In this document: piece by piece, positions 1-7,361 of the stretch
Position numbering within the stretch: position 1 is the stretch's first letter
Layout: every line of letters starts with the position of its first letter
Assembly: GCA_031292735.1 (NCBI GenBank)
Contig: JARLGP010000292.1
Coordinates: 1 to 24,928 of the forward strand
From: Holophaga sp.
GTDB lineage: Bacteria > Acidobacteriota > Holophagae > Holophagales > Holophagaceae
Direction: 5' to 3'
Length of the DNA stretch: 24,928 bases
Notes under the pieces: model-generated
The model's input: the letters and a program-made list of their open reading frames with translations, nothing else
The model's database searches: none
Told to the model about the DNA's origin: nothing
Position numbers and translations under genes: made by a program

Positions 1-1628
1 GCACCTCCTCGTTCTTGTGGCTCACCCGCAGGTGGTCCTCCCGGTCGATGGCGTAGAGGGCCGCCATGCGCGCCTTCACCGCTTCCGGGTTGGCGCCCCG
101 CGGCTGGCCGCCGCCGTTGATGCAGCCGCCCGGGCAGGTCATCACCTCGATGAACTGCAGGTCGTCGCGCCCGGCCTTGAGCTCCTCCAGCAGCTTGCGC
201 GCCTGGCCCAGGCTGGAGACCACCGCGGCGCCCACCGACACCGGGCCGGCCTGCACGCGCAGCTCCTTGCAGCCCTTCATGCCGCGCAGGTCCTGGATCC
301 GGTAGTCCTTCATCTCCTCGCCGGTGAGCAGGAAGTAGGCGCTGCGGATGGCCGCCTCCATCACCCCGCCCGAGGCGCCGAACAGCTTGCCGGCGGAAGA
401 CCGCTCGCCGAACGGCGAATCGGCCCCTTCGGGCTCCAGGGCGGCCGGATCGACCCCGGCCACCCGGAACAGTTCCGCCAGCTCCCGGGTGGTGAGCACG
501 TAGTCCACGTCGGGCACGTAGTCCTGGCCCATCTCCGGCCGGGTTGCTTTCGAACTTCTTGGCGGTGCACGGCATGATCGAGACGGACACGATGTCCCGC
601 GGGTCGAGCCCCTGGCGCTGGGCGTAGAAGCTCTTGATCACCGCGCCCATCATCTGCTGGGGGCTCTTGCAGGTGGACAGGTTGGGGATGAACTCCGGGT
701 AGAACTCCTCCACGAACTTGATCCAGCCCGGCGAGCAGCTGGTGAACATGGGCAGCACCCCCCCCTGGGTCACCCGCTGGATCAGCTCCGAGCCCTCCTC
801 CATGATGGTGAGGTCGGCGGTGAACGAGGTGTCGAACACCTTGGCGAAGCCCACCCGGCGCAGGGCGGCCACCATCTGGCCGTCGATGTCGGTGCCCGGC
901 TTGAGCCCGAACTCCTCGGCGATGGACACCGACACCGCCGGGGCGTGCTGCACCACCACGGTCTTGCCCGGATCGGCCAGCACCCGCATCACCTCGGCCA
1001 CGTAGTTCTTTTCGGTGAGGGCGGCGGTCGGGCAGACCATGATGCACTGGCCGCAGTTGATGCAGCTGGACACGTTCATGCCGTCGTTGAAGGCGGTGCC
1101 GACGAAGGCCCGGGAGCCGCGGTTGATGAAGTCGATGGCGGCCACCCCCTGGATCTCCTCGCACACCCGCACGCACTTGCCGCACAGGATGCACTTCTCC
1201 GGATCGCGGATGATGGCCGGGCTGGAGATGTCCTTCTCCATGCGCTTGCGCTCGCCGCGGAAGACCCGCTGGCGCACCCCGTGCTCCTGGGCCAGGTGGG
1301 CCAATTCGCAGTTGCCGTTGCGGGCGCAGTACAGGCAGTCGTCGGGGTGGTTGCTGAGCAGCAGCTCCACGATCGCCTTGCGGGTCTTCTGCACCACGGG
1401 GGTGCTGGTGTGCACCTTCATGCCTTCGGCGGCGGGGTAGGAGCAGGACGGGACCAGCCCGGGCATGCCCTCCACCTCCACCACGCACATCCGGCAGGTG
1501 CCGGAGGGGACCAGCCCCTCCATGTGGCAGATGGTCGGCACGTGGATTCCGCCGCGCCGGAGCGCCTGGAGAATGGTGTCGCCCTTCCTCACTTCGATCT
1601 GCTGACCATTCGCTTCAAGGGTTGACAT
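1..1628 (-). CDS. hndD: [FeFe]-hydrogenase catalytic subunit HndD/HydA type, partial and frameshifted
   Basis: Catalytic subunit of an NAD(P)-linked [FeFe]-hydrogenase, which interconverts H2 with protons and electrons in the cytoplasm. In order it shows a [2Fe-2S] domain (C34, C45, C48, C62), a His/Cys-ligated cluster region with the sequence HPDDCLYCARNGNC, two [4Fe-4S] motifs (CILCGKCVRVC and CINCGQCIMVC), and the H-cluster domain. H-cluster motif L1 is TSCSPGW (residues 296-302), L2 is MPCTAKKFE (352-360), and L3 is CPGGCINGGGQP. L3 is readable only after a frame change: one extra base in the GGG at 541-543 shifts the frame right after L2. With that base removed, the reading continues RPEMGQDYVPDVDYV and on to the left edge. 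The ATG at 1628 has GAGG upstream and lies 12 nt after the hndC stop. Related HndD proteins are about 585 residues, so roughly 40 residues lie outside the window. The frameshift is either an assembly error or a true lesion. Confidence 0.93.
   Translation of the reverse strand, partial: MSTLEANGQQIEVRKGDTILQALRRGGIHVPTICHMEGLVPSGTCRMCVVEVEGMPGLVPSCSYPAAEGMKVHTSTPVVQKTRKAIVELLLSNHPDDCLYCARNGNCELAHLAQEHGVRQRVFRGERKRMEKDISSPAIIRDPEKCILCGKCVRVCEEIQGVAAIDFINRGSRAFVGTAFNDGMNVSSCINCGQCIMVCPTAALTEKNYVAEVMRVLADPGKTVVVQHAPAVSVSIAEEFGLKPGTDIDGQMVAALRRVGFAKVFDTSFTADLTIMEEGSELIQRVTQGGVLPMFTSCSPGWIKFVEEFYPEFIPNLSTCKSPQQMMGAVIKSFYAQRQGLDPRDIVSVSIMPCTAKKFESNPAGDGPGLRARRGLRAHHPGAGGTVPGGRGRSGRPGARRGRFAVRRAVFRRQAVRRLGRGDGGGHPQRLLPAHRRGDEGLPDPGPARHEGLQGAARAGRPGVGGRRGGLQPGPGAQAAGGAQGRARRPAVHRGDDLPGRLHQRRRPAAGRQPGSGEGAHGGPLRHRPGGPPAGEPQERGG
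541..543 (-). other. Single-base frameshift within hndD
   Basis: On the minus strand the sequence reads AAC CCGGCCGGAG, where family conservation predicts AAC CGG CCG GAG (N-R-P-E). One C (G on the plus strand, 541-543) is therefore extra. Upstream frame: MPCTAKKFESN. Downstream conserved frame: RPEMGQDYVPDVDYVLTTRE. Read without correction, the protein continues as Gly/Arg/Pro-rich nonsense with no stop before the window edge, and it loses the L3 H-cluster ligands. Confidence 0.85.
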
Positions 1629-1640
1629 CGCTTACCTCGT

Positions 1641-4600
1641 CTAGAGCGGTTGGGTGAATTCGAGGTCGCAGCGCAGGCAGCGACGGGCTTCGCACAGGGC
1701 GTGGTCCTCCGGGAAGCAGAGGTCCACCTCCCGGAAGTTCTTGGCGCGGGCCGCCACCGGCAGGTGGGGCGGGATGGCCCGGCCGGCGGTTTCGCCCTCC
1801 TCCTCCCCGGTGCTGAACGGCGGCAGGTAGTCGGTGGGCAGGGCCACCGTGGGCAGGCGCTTGAGCTGCTTGCCCTGGAGGTAGCGGTCGATCATCACCG
1901 CCGCGTTCTTGCCGGCGGCCACCGCCTCGATCACCGTGCCCGGGCCCGAGACCACGTCGCCGCCGCCGAACACGCCGGGCTCGGAAGCCAGGCAGGATTC
2001 CGGGTTGATCACCAGCCCGCCCCAGCTCTTGCGCTTGAGGCCGTCGAGCAGCTCGGCTTCGGGCTCTTCGGAGATGGCCACGATCAGGGTGTCCAGCTCC
2101 GCCACGAACTCGCTGCCGGGGATCGGCACCGGCCGCGCCCGGCCGGTCTCGTCCTTGTCGCCCAGCTCGTTGCGCTGGAACCGGACCCCGGTGAGCCGGC
2201 CCTGCTCCGACTGGACCGCCACCGGCGCCACCAGGGCCTCCAGGCGGATGCCCTCCTCCAGCGCCGCCTCGACCTCCTCGGCGTAGGCCGGCATCTCGCC
2301 GCGGGTGCGCCGGTAGAAGATCGTCACCTCGCTGACCGCCTCCTGGCGCAGGGCCACCCGGGCCGCGTCCAGGGCGCTGTTGCCGCCGCCGACCACCCCG
2401 ACCCGGCCATGGGCCAGTTCCTGGTGCAGCAGGTTGAAGCCCTTGAGGAACTCGATGCCGGGCAGCACGCCCTTCACCCCGTCGTCCGGCAGCCCGAGCC
2501 GCTTGCTGTGGTGGGCGCCGATGGCCACGTACACCGCCTGGTAGCCCTTGAGGTCGCCCAGGGTGAAGTCGCGGCCCAGGGTCTTGCCGAATTCCACGGT
2601 GATGTTCGGGTTGAGCAGATTCTGGATCTCCTGGTCGAGCACCTGGCGGGGCAGCCGGTAGGCCGGGATGCCCGCCACCAGCATGCCGCCCAGCCGCTGC
2701 TCGCGCTCGAGCAGGGTGATCCGGTAGCCCTGTCGGCTAAGCGCGTTGGCGGCGCAAAGCCCGGCGGGGCCGCCGCCGACCACCGCCACCCGGGCCGCGT
2801 CGGGCTTGGCGGGCCGCACCGCGGGCTTGAAGCTGGCGGGATCCACCCGGTCCACCACGAACCGCTTGAGGTTGCGGATGGAGATCGGATCGCCGCCGGT
2901 GGTGCCGCAGCGGCAGGAGGCTTCACAGGGATGGTTGCAGACCCGGGCGCACACCGACGGGAACGGATTGGCCGAACGGATGGCCTGGTAGGCCTCGTCG
3001 TACTCCCCCTGGGCCACGTGGGCCACGTACTTCCACACCTCGGTGCCCACCGGGCAGCCGGATTGGCACGGGGCGCCCACCAGCTCCCGGCAGGTTCCGG
3101 ACGGGCAGCGGCGCTCGTAGATGTGGGCCTCGTACTCGTCCCGGAACCACTTGAGGGTGGACAGCACCGGGTTCGGCGCGGTCTGGCCCAGGCCGCACAG
3201 GCTGCTGGCCTTGATGGCCTCGCCCAGCTCCTTCAGCACCATCACCCCGCGCACCCGCAACAGGGCGTCGATGCCCTCCTCGCCCCGCCGGTTGTGGGTG
3301 ATGGTCTGCAGGATCTGCAGCATCTGCCGGGTGCCTTCCCGGCATGGGATGCACTTGCCGCAGCTTTCCGACTGGATGAACTCCATGAAGAACTTGGCCA
3401 GGTCCACCATGCAGGTGTTCTCGTCCAGCACCACCAGGCCGCCGGAGCCCATGATGGCGCCGAACGACTTCAAGGCCTCATAGTCGCACACCAGGTCCAT
3501 GGCCGGTTCCGGGATGCAGCCGCCCGAGGGCCCGCCGATCTGCACCGCCTTGCACTTCTTGCCGTTGGGGATGCCGCCGCCCACGGCGAACACCACGTCG
3601 CGGATGGGGGTGCCCATGGGCACCTCCACCAGCCCGGTGCGGCGCACCATGCCGGAGAGGGCGAACACCTTGGTGCCCTTGCTGCCCTGGGTGCCCACCG
3701 CCGCGAAGCGGGCGGAACCCTTCTGCAGGATGCCCGGGACGTTGGCGAAGGTCTCCACGTTGTTGATCACCGTGGGCATGCCGAACAGGCCGGACTGGAT
3801 GGGATAGGGCGGGCGCGGCCGGGGCATGCCGCGCTTGCCTTCGATGGACTGCATGAGCGCGGTCTCCTCGCCGCACACGAAGGCCCCGGCGCCCATCTTG
3901 ATGACGATGTCCAGGCTGAAGCCCGAGCCCAGGATGTTCTCGCCCAGCAGGCCGTAGTCCTTGGCCTGGGCCATGGCCCGCTTCAGGTTCTGGATGGCCA
4001 GCGGGTACTCGGCGCGGATGTAGATGTAGGCCCGGCTGGCCCCGATGGCGTAGCACCCGGTGATCATGCCCTCCAGCACCCGGTGCGGATCGCTTTCGCA
4101 CACCGCGCGGTCCATGAACGCCCCCGGATCGCCTTCGTCGGCGTTGCATACCATGTACTTCTGCGCGCCGGCCGCGGCCAGGGCCATCTGCCACTTCCTG
4201 CCGGTGGGGAAGCCCCCGCCGCCCCTGCCCCGCAGCCCGCTGGCCAGGATCTCGTCCACCACCTCCTGCCGGGTCAGGGTGGTGAGCGCCCGCTGCACGG
4301 CCGAGTAGCCGCCCCGGGCGATGTACTCGTCGATGGAGGTGAAGTCGATCAGGCCGGAATTGGCCAGCACCCAGCGCTTCTGGATGGCCAGGAAGGGGTG
4401 CTCGGCCATGGACTTGACGCCGGGCCAGGGCGCCTGCCCTTCGGCCAGGAACTGGCCCAGGACCTGGTCCTTCACCTGGCCGTCCCGGAAGAGGCCCTTG
4501 AGCAGCGGTTCCACCTTGTCCTCGGTGACGCTGCCGAAGCACACCCGGGTGCGGCCGGGCAACTGCACGTCCATGAGGGGCTCTTCGGAGCACAGGCCGA

Positions 4601-4883
4601 TGCAGCCCACTTCGCGGATGTCGGCGTCCAGCTCCATGGTCGCGCACAGCTCCCTGACCTTGGCCAGGGTCCTGGCCGCGCCGGCGCCCAGGCCGCAGGT
4701 GCCGGCCCCCACGAAGATCACCGGGCGGGTCACCCGGTCCCGGCGCAGGCCGGTGAGCAGCGCGTCCAGGTCGGCGCCGGACCTGCCGGCGAGGGGGCCG
4801 GTCCTGAGCGCGGCCAGCAGTTCCGGGCTGGGCTTGCCGGGAACTTCCCAGCAGCCGTTGAGGGAAGCGTCAATGCTCGACAT
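1641..4883 (-). CDS. hndC: NuoF/HndC-like NADH-binding flavoprotein fused to a GltD-type FAD oxidoreductase
   Basis: Flavin subunit of the hydrogenase, 1080 residues, against about 500-630 for a plain HndC/HydB. Residues 50-125 are a thioredoxin-like [2Fe-2S] domain (C63, C94, C98). Residues 170-560 are the NuoF core, with the NADH/FMN glycine loop GRGGGGFPTGRKW near 219-231 and the [4Fe-4S] motif SESCGKCIPCREG at 506-517 plus C563. Residues 600-1080 resemble the glutamate synthase small subunit or NfnB: cysteines CQSGCPVG and CARVCNHPCEASCRCG (606-659), an FAD loop GGGPAGLCAANAL (703-715), a second nucleotide loop GGGNSALDAA (832-841), and a C-terminal EARRCLRCD. The ATG at 4883 is chosen because AGGAG sits just upstream; a longer in-frame start at 4910 lacks this. 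It overlaps the end of hndA by 14 nt. By family knowledge it passes electrons between NAD(P)H, ferredoxin and HndD. The extra flavin module may add a second pyridine-nucleotide site or a bifurcation site (inference). Confidence 0.92.
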   Translation of the reverse strand: MSSIDASLNGCWEVPGKPSPELLAALRTGPLAGRSGADLDALLTGLRRDRVTRPVIFVGAGTCGLGAGAARTLAKVRELCATMELDADIREVGCIGLCSEEPLMDVQLPGRTRVCFGSVTEDKVEPLLKGLFRDGQVKDQVLGQFLAEGQAPWPGVKSMAEHPFLAIQKRWVLANSGLIDFTSIDEYIARGGYSAVQRALTTLTRQEVVDEILASGLRGRGGGGFPTGRKWQMALAAAGAQKYMVCNADEGDPGAFMDRAVCESDPHRVLEGMITGCYAIGASRAYIYIRAEYPLAIQNLKRAMAQAKDYGLLGENILGSGFSLDIVIKMGAGAFVCGEETALMQSIEGKRGMPRPRPPYPIQSGLFGMPTVINNVETFANVPGILQKGSARFAAVGTQGSKGTKVFALSGMVRRTGLVEVPMGTPIRDVVFAVGGGIPNGKKCKAVQIGGPSGGCIPEPAMDLVCDYEALKSFGAIMGSGGLVVLDENTCMVDLAKFFMEFIQSESCGKCIPCREGTRQMLQILQTITHNRRGEEGIDALLRVRGVMVLKELGEAIKASSLCGLGQTAPNPVLSTLKWFRDEYEAHIYERRCPSGTCRELVGAPCQSGCPVGTEVWKYVAHVAQGEYDEAYQAIRSANPFPSVCARVCNHPCEASCRCGTTGGDPISIRNLKRFVVDRVDPASFKPAVRPAKPDAARVAVVGGGPAGLCAANALSRQGYRITLLEREQRLGGMLVAGIPAYRLPRQVLDQEIQNLLNPNITVEFGKTLGRDFTLGDLKGYQAVYVAIGAHHSKRLGLPDDGVKGVLPGIEFLKGFNLLHQELAHGRVGVVGGGNSALDAARVALRQEAVSEVTIFYRRTRGEMPAYAEEVEAALEEGIRLEALVAPVAVQSEQGRLTGVRFQRNELGDKDETGRARPVPIPGSEFVAELDTLIVAISEEPEAELLDGLKRKSWGGLVINPESCLASEPGVFGGGDVVSGPGTVIEAVAAGKNAAVMIDRYLQGKQLKRLPTVALPTDYLPPFSTGEEEGETAGRAIPPHLPVAARAKNFREVDLCFPEDHALCEARRCLRCDLEFTQPL

Positions 4884-5379
4884 GGCTGAGCTCCTGGTTG
4901 CGGCACGCATCGCGGGATTCGTCGCGGCATTCGTCGAGGATCCGTTGCAGTTTCATGGGCGTGACCTTGGCGTGGAACTGGCCGTTGATGTTCACCACCG
5001 GGGCCAGGCCGCAGGCGCCCATGCAGGCCACCACCTCCAGGCTGAACAGCCCGTCCCGGCTGGTTTCGCCCGGCTGCAGCTTGAGGGTCCGGGTGACCAT
5101 GTCCAGCACCCGCTTGCTGCCCTTGACGTGGCAGGCGGTGCCCCGGCAGACCATCACGTGGTATTTGCCCTTGGGCTGGAAGCGGAACATGTTGTAGAAG
5201 GTGGCCACCCCGAAGATCTTGCTGGCGGGAAGGTGGAGCCGGGCGCCCACCTGGGCGATGGAGGCCTTGGACAGGTAGCCTTCCGCGGCCTGCACCTCCT
5301 GCAGGATCGGGATGAGATGGTCACGCCCGGCATCGGGGTGACCCATCAGGATGGTTTCAACGCTCTTCATGGCGGCCAT
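4870..5379 (-). CDS. hndA: NuoE/HndA-like [2Fe-2S] subunit of the hydrogenase
   Basis: Small iron-sulfur subunit, 169 residues, of the NuoE/HndA/HydC family, which relays electrons in NADH-linked hydrogenases and complex I. It has the family pattern of a helical N-terminus (HLIPILQEVQAAEGYLS) and a thioredoxin-like domain with four cluster ligands: C78 and C83 (VCRGTACHVKGS) and C119 and C123 (VACMGACGLAP). AAAGGAG precedes the ATG at 5379 at good spacing, so that start is preferred over the Met at residue 4. The start overlaps the end of rex by 23 nt and its stop lies inside the start of hndC, so rex-hndA-hndC-hndD looks like one operon with translational coupling. No separate HndB gene is seen; the equivalent thioredoxin-like domain is at the N-terminus of HndC. 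Confidence 0.94.
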   Translation of the reverse strand: MAAMKSVETILMGHPDAGRDHLIPILQEVQAAEGYLSKASIAQVGARLHLPASKIFGVATFYNMFRFQPKGKYHVMVCRGTACHVKGSKRVLDMVTRTLKLQPGETSRDGLFSLEVVACMGACGLAPVVNINGQFHAKVTPMKLQRILDECRDESRDACRNQELSHVEH

Positions 5380-6013
5380 TCCGACGCTCCTTTGAAGGGT
5401 GAACGGTGAAGTAGGCGAGCTTTGCCAGATAATTGGCGATATCGATCTCTTCCAGGGCGATGGTCCTGGGCAGCCGCAGGGCTGCGGATGAAAAGTTCAG
5501 GATTCCTTGAACCCCCGCGTGGACCATGCGTTCCGCCACGGTCTGGGCCGCGCCGGCCGGCACGCACAGGATGGCCAGGGTGATGCCCTCCCGGGCCACC
5601 ACCTCGTCCAGCGCGTCCAGGGTGTAGCACTTCACCCCGGAGTAGACCCGGTTGCACTTGCCCTTGTCCGAATCGAAGGCGCAGCGGATGCGCAGGTTGG
5701 TCCGGCTGGATTCCAGGGTGGCGATGAGCGCCCGGCCCAGGTTGCCCGCCCCCACCACCGCCACCCCATGGACCCTGCTCTGGTTCAAGGCCTCGTCCAG
5801 GTCCTGCAGCAGGCCGTGCACCTCGTATCCGCGGCTGGGCAGGCCCCGGGTTCCGATGGCCATCAGGTCGCGCCGCACCTGGGAATCCGAAAGGCGCATG
5901 GCCGCGGCGATCTCGTGGGAGAACAGATAAGTCGCCCCGGCCGCGTCCCGCTCGATGAGCAGGGCGCGATAACGGGCGAGCCGGCCGATGACCTTGTCTG
6001 AGACGCTCTGCAT
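5357..6013 (-). CDS. rex: Redox-sensing transcriptional repressor Rex
   Basis: A 218-residue Rex protein. The N-terminal winged helix (about residues 1-75) contains the family sequence SDSQVRRDLMAIGTRGLPSRGY. The Rossmann domain begins with VVGAGNLGRAL (about 87-96), followed by a CAFDSD segment and the typical ILNFSSAALRLP and YFTVH C-terminal region. Known family role: Rex binds operators when NADH is low relative to NAD+ and leaves DNA when NADH rises, which opens fermentative and hydrogenase genes. It is the first gene of the hydrogenase operon and overlaps hndA, so it probably controls its own operon. Two dyads with the Rex operator geometry lie upstream (6025-6038 and 6106-6129). The ATG at 6013 has only a weak ribosome-binding sequence (GGTGA). 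Confidence 0.95.
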   Translation of the reverse strand: MQSVSDKVIGRLARYRALLIERDAAGATYLFSHEIAAAMRLSDSQVRRDLMAIGTRGLPSRGYEVHGLLQDLDEALNQSRVHGVAVVGAGNLGRALIATLESSRTNLRIRCAFDSDKGKCNRVYSGVKCYTLDALDEVVAREGITLAILCVPAGAAQTVAERMVHAGVQGILNFSSAALRLPRTIALEEIDIANYLAKLAYFTVHPSKERRNGRHEER

Positions 6014-6024
6014 GGCGAATCACC

Positions 6025-6038
6025 GTGATAAATTTCAC
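6025..6038 (-). promoter_or_regulatory. Candidate Rex (or Crp-type) operator, rex-proximal
   Basis: The dyad GTGA-N6-TCAC (spacer TAAATT) lies 11 bp upstream of the rex start codon. The Rex consensus is TTGTGA-N6-TCACAA; this site reads CCGTGA-N6-TCACAG. Crp sites (TGTGA-N6-TCACA) share this geometry, so the owner cannot be settled by sequence alone. The position just upstream of the rex start fits repression. Confidence 0.5.
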
Positions 6039-6105
6039 AGCGTTACGACTTGTCACGAGAAGGATAGAAAAAGTGTAGCGGATGAATCCGGACCATGCTC
6101 TGGTT

Positions 6106-6129
6106 TTTTCGTGATAAAAATCACGAAAA
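6106..6129 (-). promoter_or_regulatory. Candidate Rex (or Crp-type) operator, distal perfect palindrome
   Basis: A 24-bp perfect inverted repeat: arms TTTTCGTGAT and ATCACGAAAA around AAAA. Its core TCGTGA-N6-TCACGA has the exact Rex half-site spacing. It lies 86 bp (centre to centre) from the proximal dyad, in the AT-rich promoter region of the rex-hnd operon. Confidence 0.55.
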
Positions 6130-6351
6130 GTTAAGATCGTCTATTTTCAATACTGAATCTCAATAAGTGATTCTTTATTCATATGTTCGTTAATCATGAT
6201 AATTTCAAGAAAGACCAACGCCCGCGTTGGGCGTGGGTCGCGTTGGGCGGCGCAGCCCCAGGCGCGCGATGGGAGGAGAACAGCAGGTTGGGGGCCGGCG
6301 ACGGCCGGTTGGGCAGGAGAGCCGGGGCTGGGTCCGGAGGCGAATGCCCGG

Positions 6352-6381
6352 TTATTCCATCACAGCGGCGCCATGGAATAA
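6352..6381. repeat. 9-bp perfect inverted repeat downstream of vapC
   Basis: TTATTCCAT (6352-6360) and ATGGAATAA (6373-6381) flank 12 nt. It lies 22 bp beyond the vapC stop, so it could form a transcript-end hairpin. No T-tract follows on the minus strand, so a standard Rho-independent terminator is not supported. It could instead be a recombination or protein-binding dyad at the island edge. Confidence 0.4.
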
Positions 6382-6403
6382 GCGAAGGTTGCCACCAACT
6401 GGA

Positions 6404-6820
6404 TCATGCAGGAGGAGGCTGTAATTCCCAATCAACAGTTTTCAGGCCCTTAACGCGCCCGAAGTGCTTGGCATTGCCGGTGACAAGGGTCATCGCCGAT
6501 GCCATTGCGGTGGCCGCAATGATGGCATCTTCAGTCTCGATGCGGTTCCCCTGTTTGCGAAGACTGGCATCAAGCTTCGCCCACTGAGACGCCTCTTCCC
6601 TGCCGAATGGTATTACTTGGATGGGTCGCAGGAAGGACTCCACCTTTGCCGCCTCTCGGCCTGGGTCTTCGGCGAGGCAGGTGCCAAGCAAAAGTTCTCC
6701 AACAGTTATTGATGAGACAGCCACAGACAGCAGTTGGACCTGGCCAAGCACATGGAGAGCCCAGGGTTTTCGGCGCAGGCAGGCAATGCAGAAATTGGAG
6801 TCGAGCAAGAAGCGCGTCAT
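6404..6820 (-). CDS. vapC: VapC-type PIN-domain ribonuclease toxin
   Basis: A 138-residue PIN-domain protein. VapC toxins are Mg2+-dependent RNases, usually cutting tRNA or rRNA, held inactive by VapB. Acidic residues expected in the active site are visible: D7 in FLLDSN, E42 in ITVGELLLG, and D98 in ETEDAIIAATA, followed by LVTGNAKHFGRVKGL near the C-terminus, as in the FitB/VapC group. The ATG at 6820 shares a base with the vapB stop (TGATG), a classical coupled arrangement; the upstream in-frame TTG is less likely. It lies in the lower-GC island with vapB, which suggests acquisition by transfer. Confidence 0.9.
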   Translation of the reverse strand: MTRFLLDSNFCIACLRRKPWALHVLGQVQLLSVAVSSITVGELLLGTCLAEDPGREAAKVESFLRPIQVIPFGREEASQWAKLDASLRKQGNRIETEDAIIAATAMASAMTLVTGNAKHFGRVKGLKTVDWELQPPPA

Positions 6821-7101
6821 CAAAGGCTACCCTTCTCGCCGAACAACCGCTTGTTCCGTTCATCACGGCTACCTGCAGGGGAGCGTTCGGGTAGTTCAAT
6901 GCTGGAAGCTTCCCAACTATCAAAATAGCCCAGCGGCCAGCCCATCGCATCGGCATGCCTCAGCACCAAGGCCTCTCCATCTCGGTATGCCACCACTCGC
7001 TCACCAGGTTCAAATCCAAGGGCTTTAGGCAACCGGAGTGCAGCAGAGTTGCCAGACTTGAAAATGGTCAACGCCAACGGCTCGGATTTGGACTTGTTCA
7101 T
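6820..7101 (-). CDS. vapB: VapB-type antitoxin (AbrB/SpoVT fold)
   Basis: A 93-residue antitoxin with an N-terminal swapped-hairpin DNA-binding domain (LTIFKSGNSAALRLPKALGFEPGERV, residues 11-36, quoted in parts: FKSGNSAALRLPKAL then GFEPGERV). The C-terminal segment (YFDSWEASSIELPERSP and the following basic tail) would wrap the toxin. The ATG at 7101 is chosen because GGAGG lies 5 nt upstream; an in-frame ATG at 7131 would sit inside the operator repeats. By family knowledge VapB neutralises VapC and, with it, represses the operon through repeats such as those at 7117-7138. Confidence 0.88.
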   Translation of the reverse strand: MNKSKSEPLALTIFKSGNSAALRLPKALGFEPGERVVAYRDGEALVLRHADAMGWPLGYFDSWEASSIELPERSPAGSRDERNKRLFGEKGSL

Positions 7102-7116
7102 AAAAACCTCCGCAAC

Positions 7117-7138
7117 ATGTATACACCTCATGTATACA
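7117..7138 (-). promoter_or_regulatory. vapBC operator: two ATGTATACA repeats
   Basis: The 9-bp repeat ATGTATACA occurs at 7117-7125 and 7130-7138, 13 bp apart. Each contains the palindrome TGTATACA. The pair lies 16 bp upstream of the vapB start. This matches the autoregulatory operators of vapBC operons; its TATACA could also serve as the -10 box. Confidence 0.65.
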
Positions 7139-7198
7139 CTGTCAAGAGGTCCCCCGCCAGTGAAGAAACCAAAGCGTCGACTCGTTGCGTACCCGGGT

Positions 7199-7223
7199 GC
7201 GTCGGCGCCTTGATGGGCCTAAC
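7199..7223. repeat. Imperfect direct repeat, copy 1
   Basis: The segment GTCGGCGCC-5nt-TGGGCCTAAC resembles the segment at 9193-9218. It is followed by a 12-bp palindrome AACGCTAGCGTT (7221-7232). It is in the gap between vapB and the dehydrogenase gene, where no other gene is seen. Confidence 0.4.
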
Positions 7224-7361
7224 GCTAGCGTTGACTGGCACCGCCCAGGCGCCCGATCAGGGGGGAGAGCTGATTGTATTTGGCGTCGGCTCGATGGATC
7301 ACCCGGAGGGCGGTGTCCGGGGTCGAACGCTCCGACTGGGTTTCTCATGCAATGGCGATCA

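Larger units (their letters stand above)
6014..6403. other. Intergenic region between rex and vapC
   Basis: 390 bp without a convincing gene. The first 170 bp is AT-rich and carries the two rex-side dyads, so it must hold the promoter of the hydrogenase operon, but I could not place clear -35/-10 boxes. The remainder is GC-rich with short G-rich repeats: CGCGTTGGGCG occurs at 6223-6233 and again at 6239-6249. Short open frames here lack ribosome-binding sites and protein-like composition. A 9-bp inverted repeat at 6352-6381 is listed separately. Confidence 0.6.

Noticed and set aside
361..1488. Open frame on the minus strand within hndD in a different phase
   Set aside because: The product is Gly/Arg/Pro/His-rich nonsense; the true phase carries all hydrogenase motifs.
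1650..4889. Very long open frame on the plus strand opposite hndC
   Set aside because: It mirrors codon bias of the high-GC hndC gene. Its product is an Ala/Gly/His/Leu-rich string without any recognisable domain.
6215..6249. GC-rich CGCGTTGGGCG repeats and hairpins as a terminator or recombination site
   Set aside because: Loops are too small (2-5 nt), there is no T-tract, and such strings are common in GC-rich DNA.
6183..6587. Plus-strand frame overlapping the end of vapC
   Set aside because: It overlaps the well-supported toxin gene antisense and shows no protein-like pattern.
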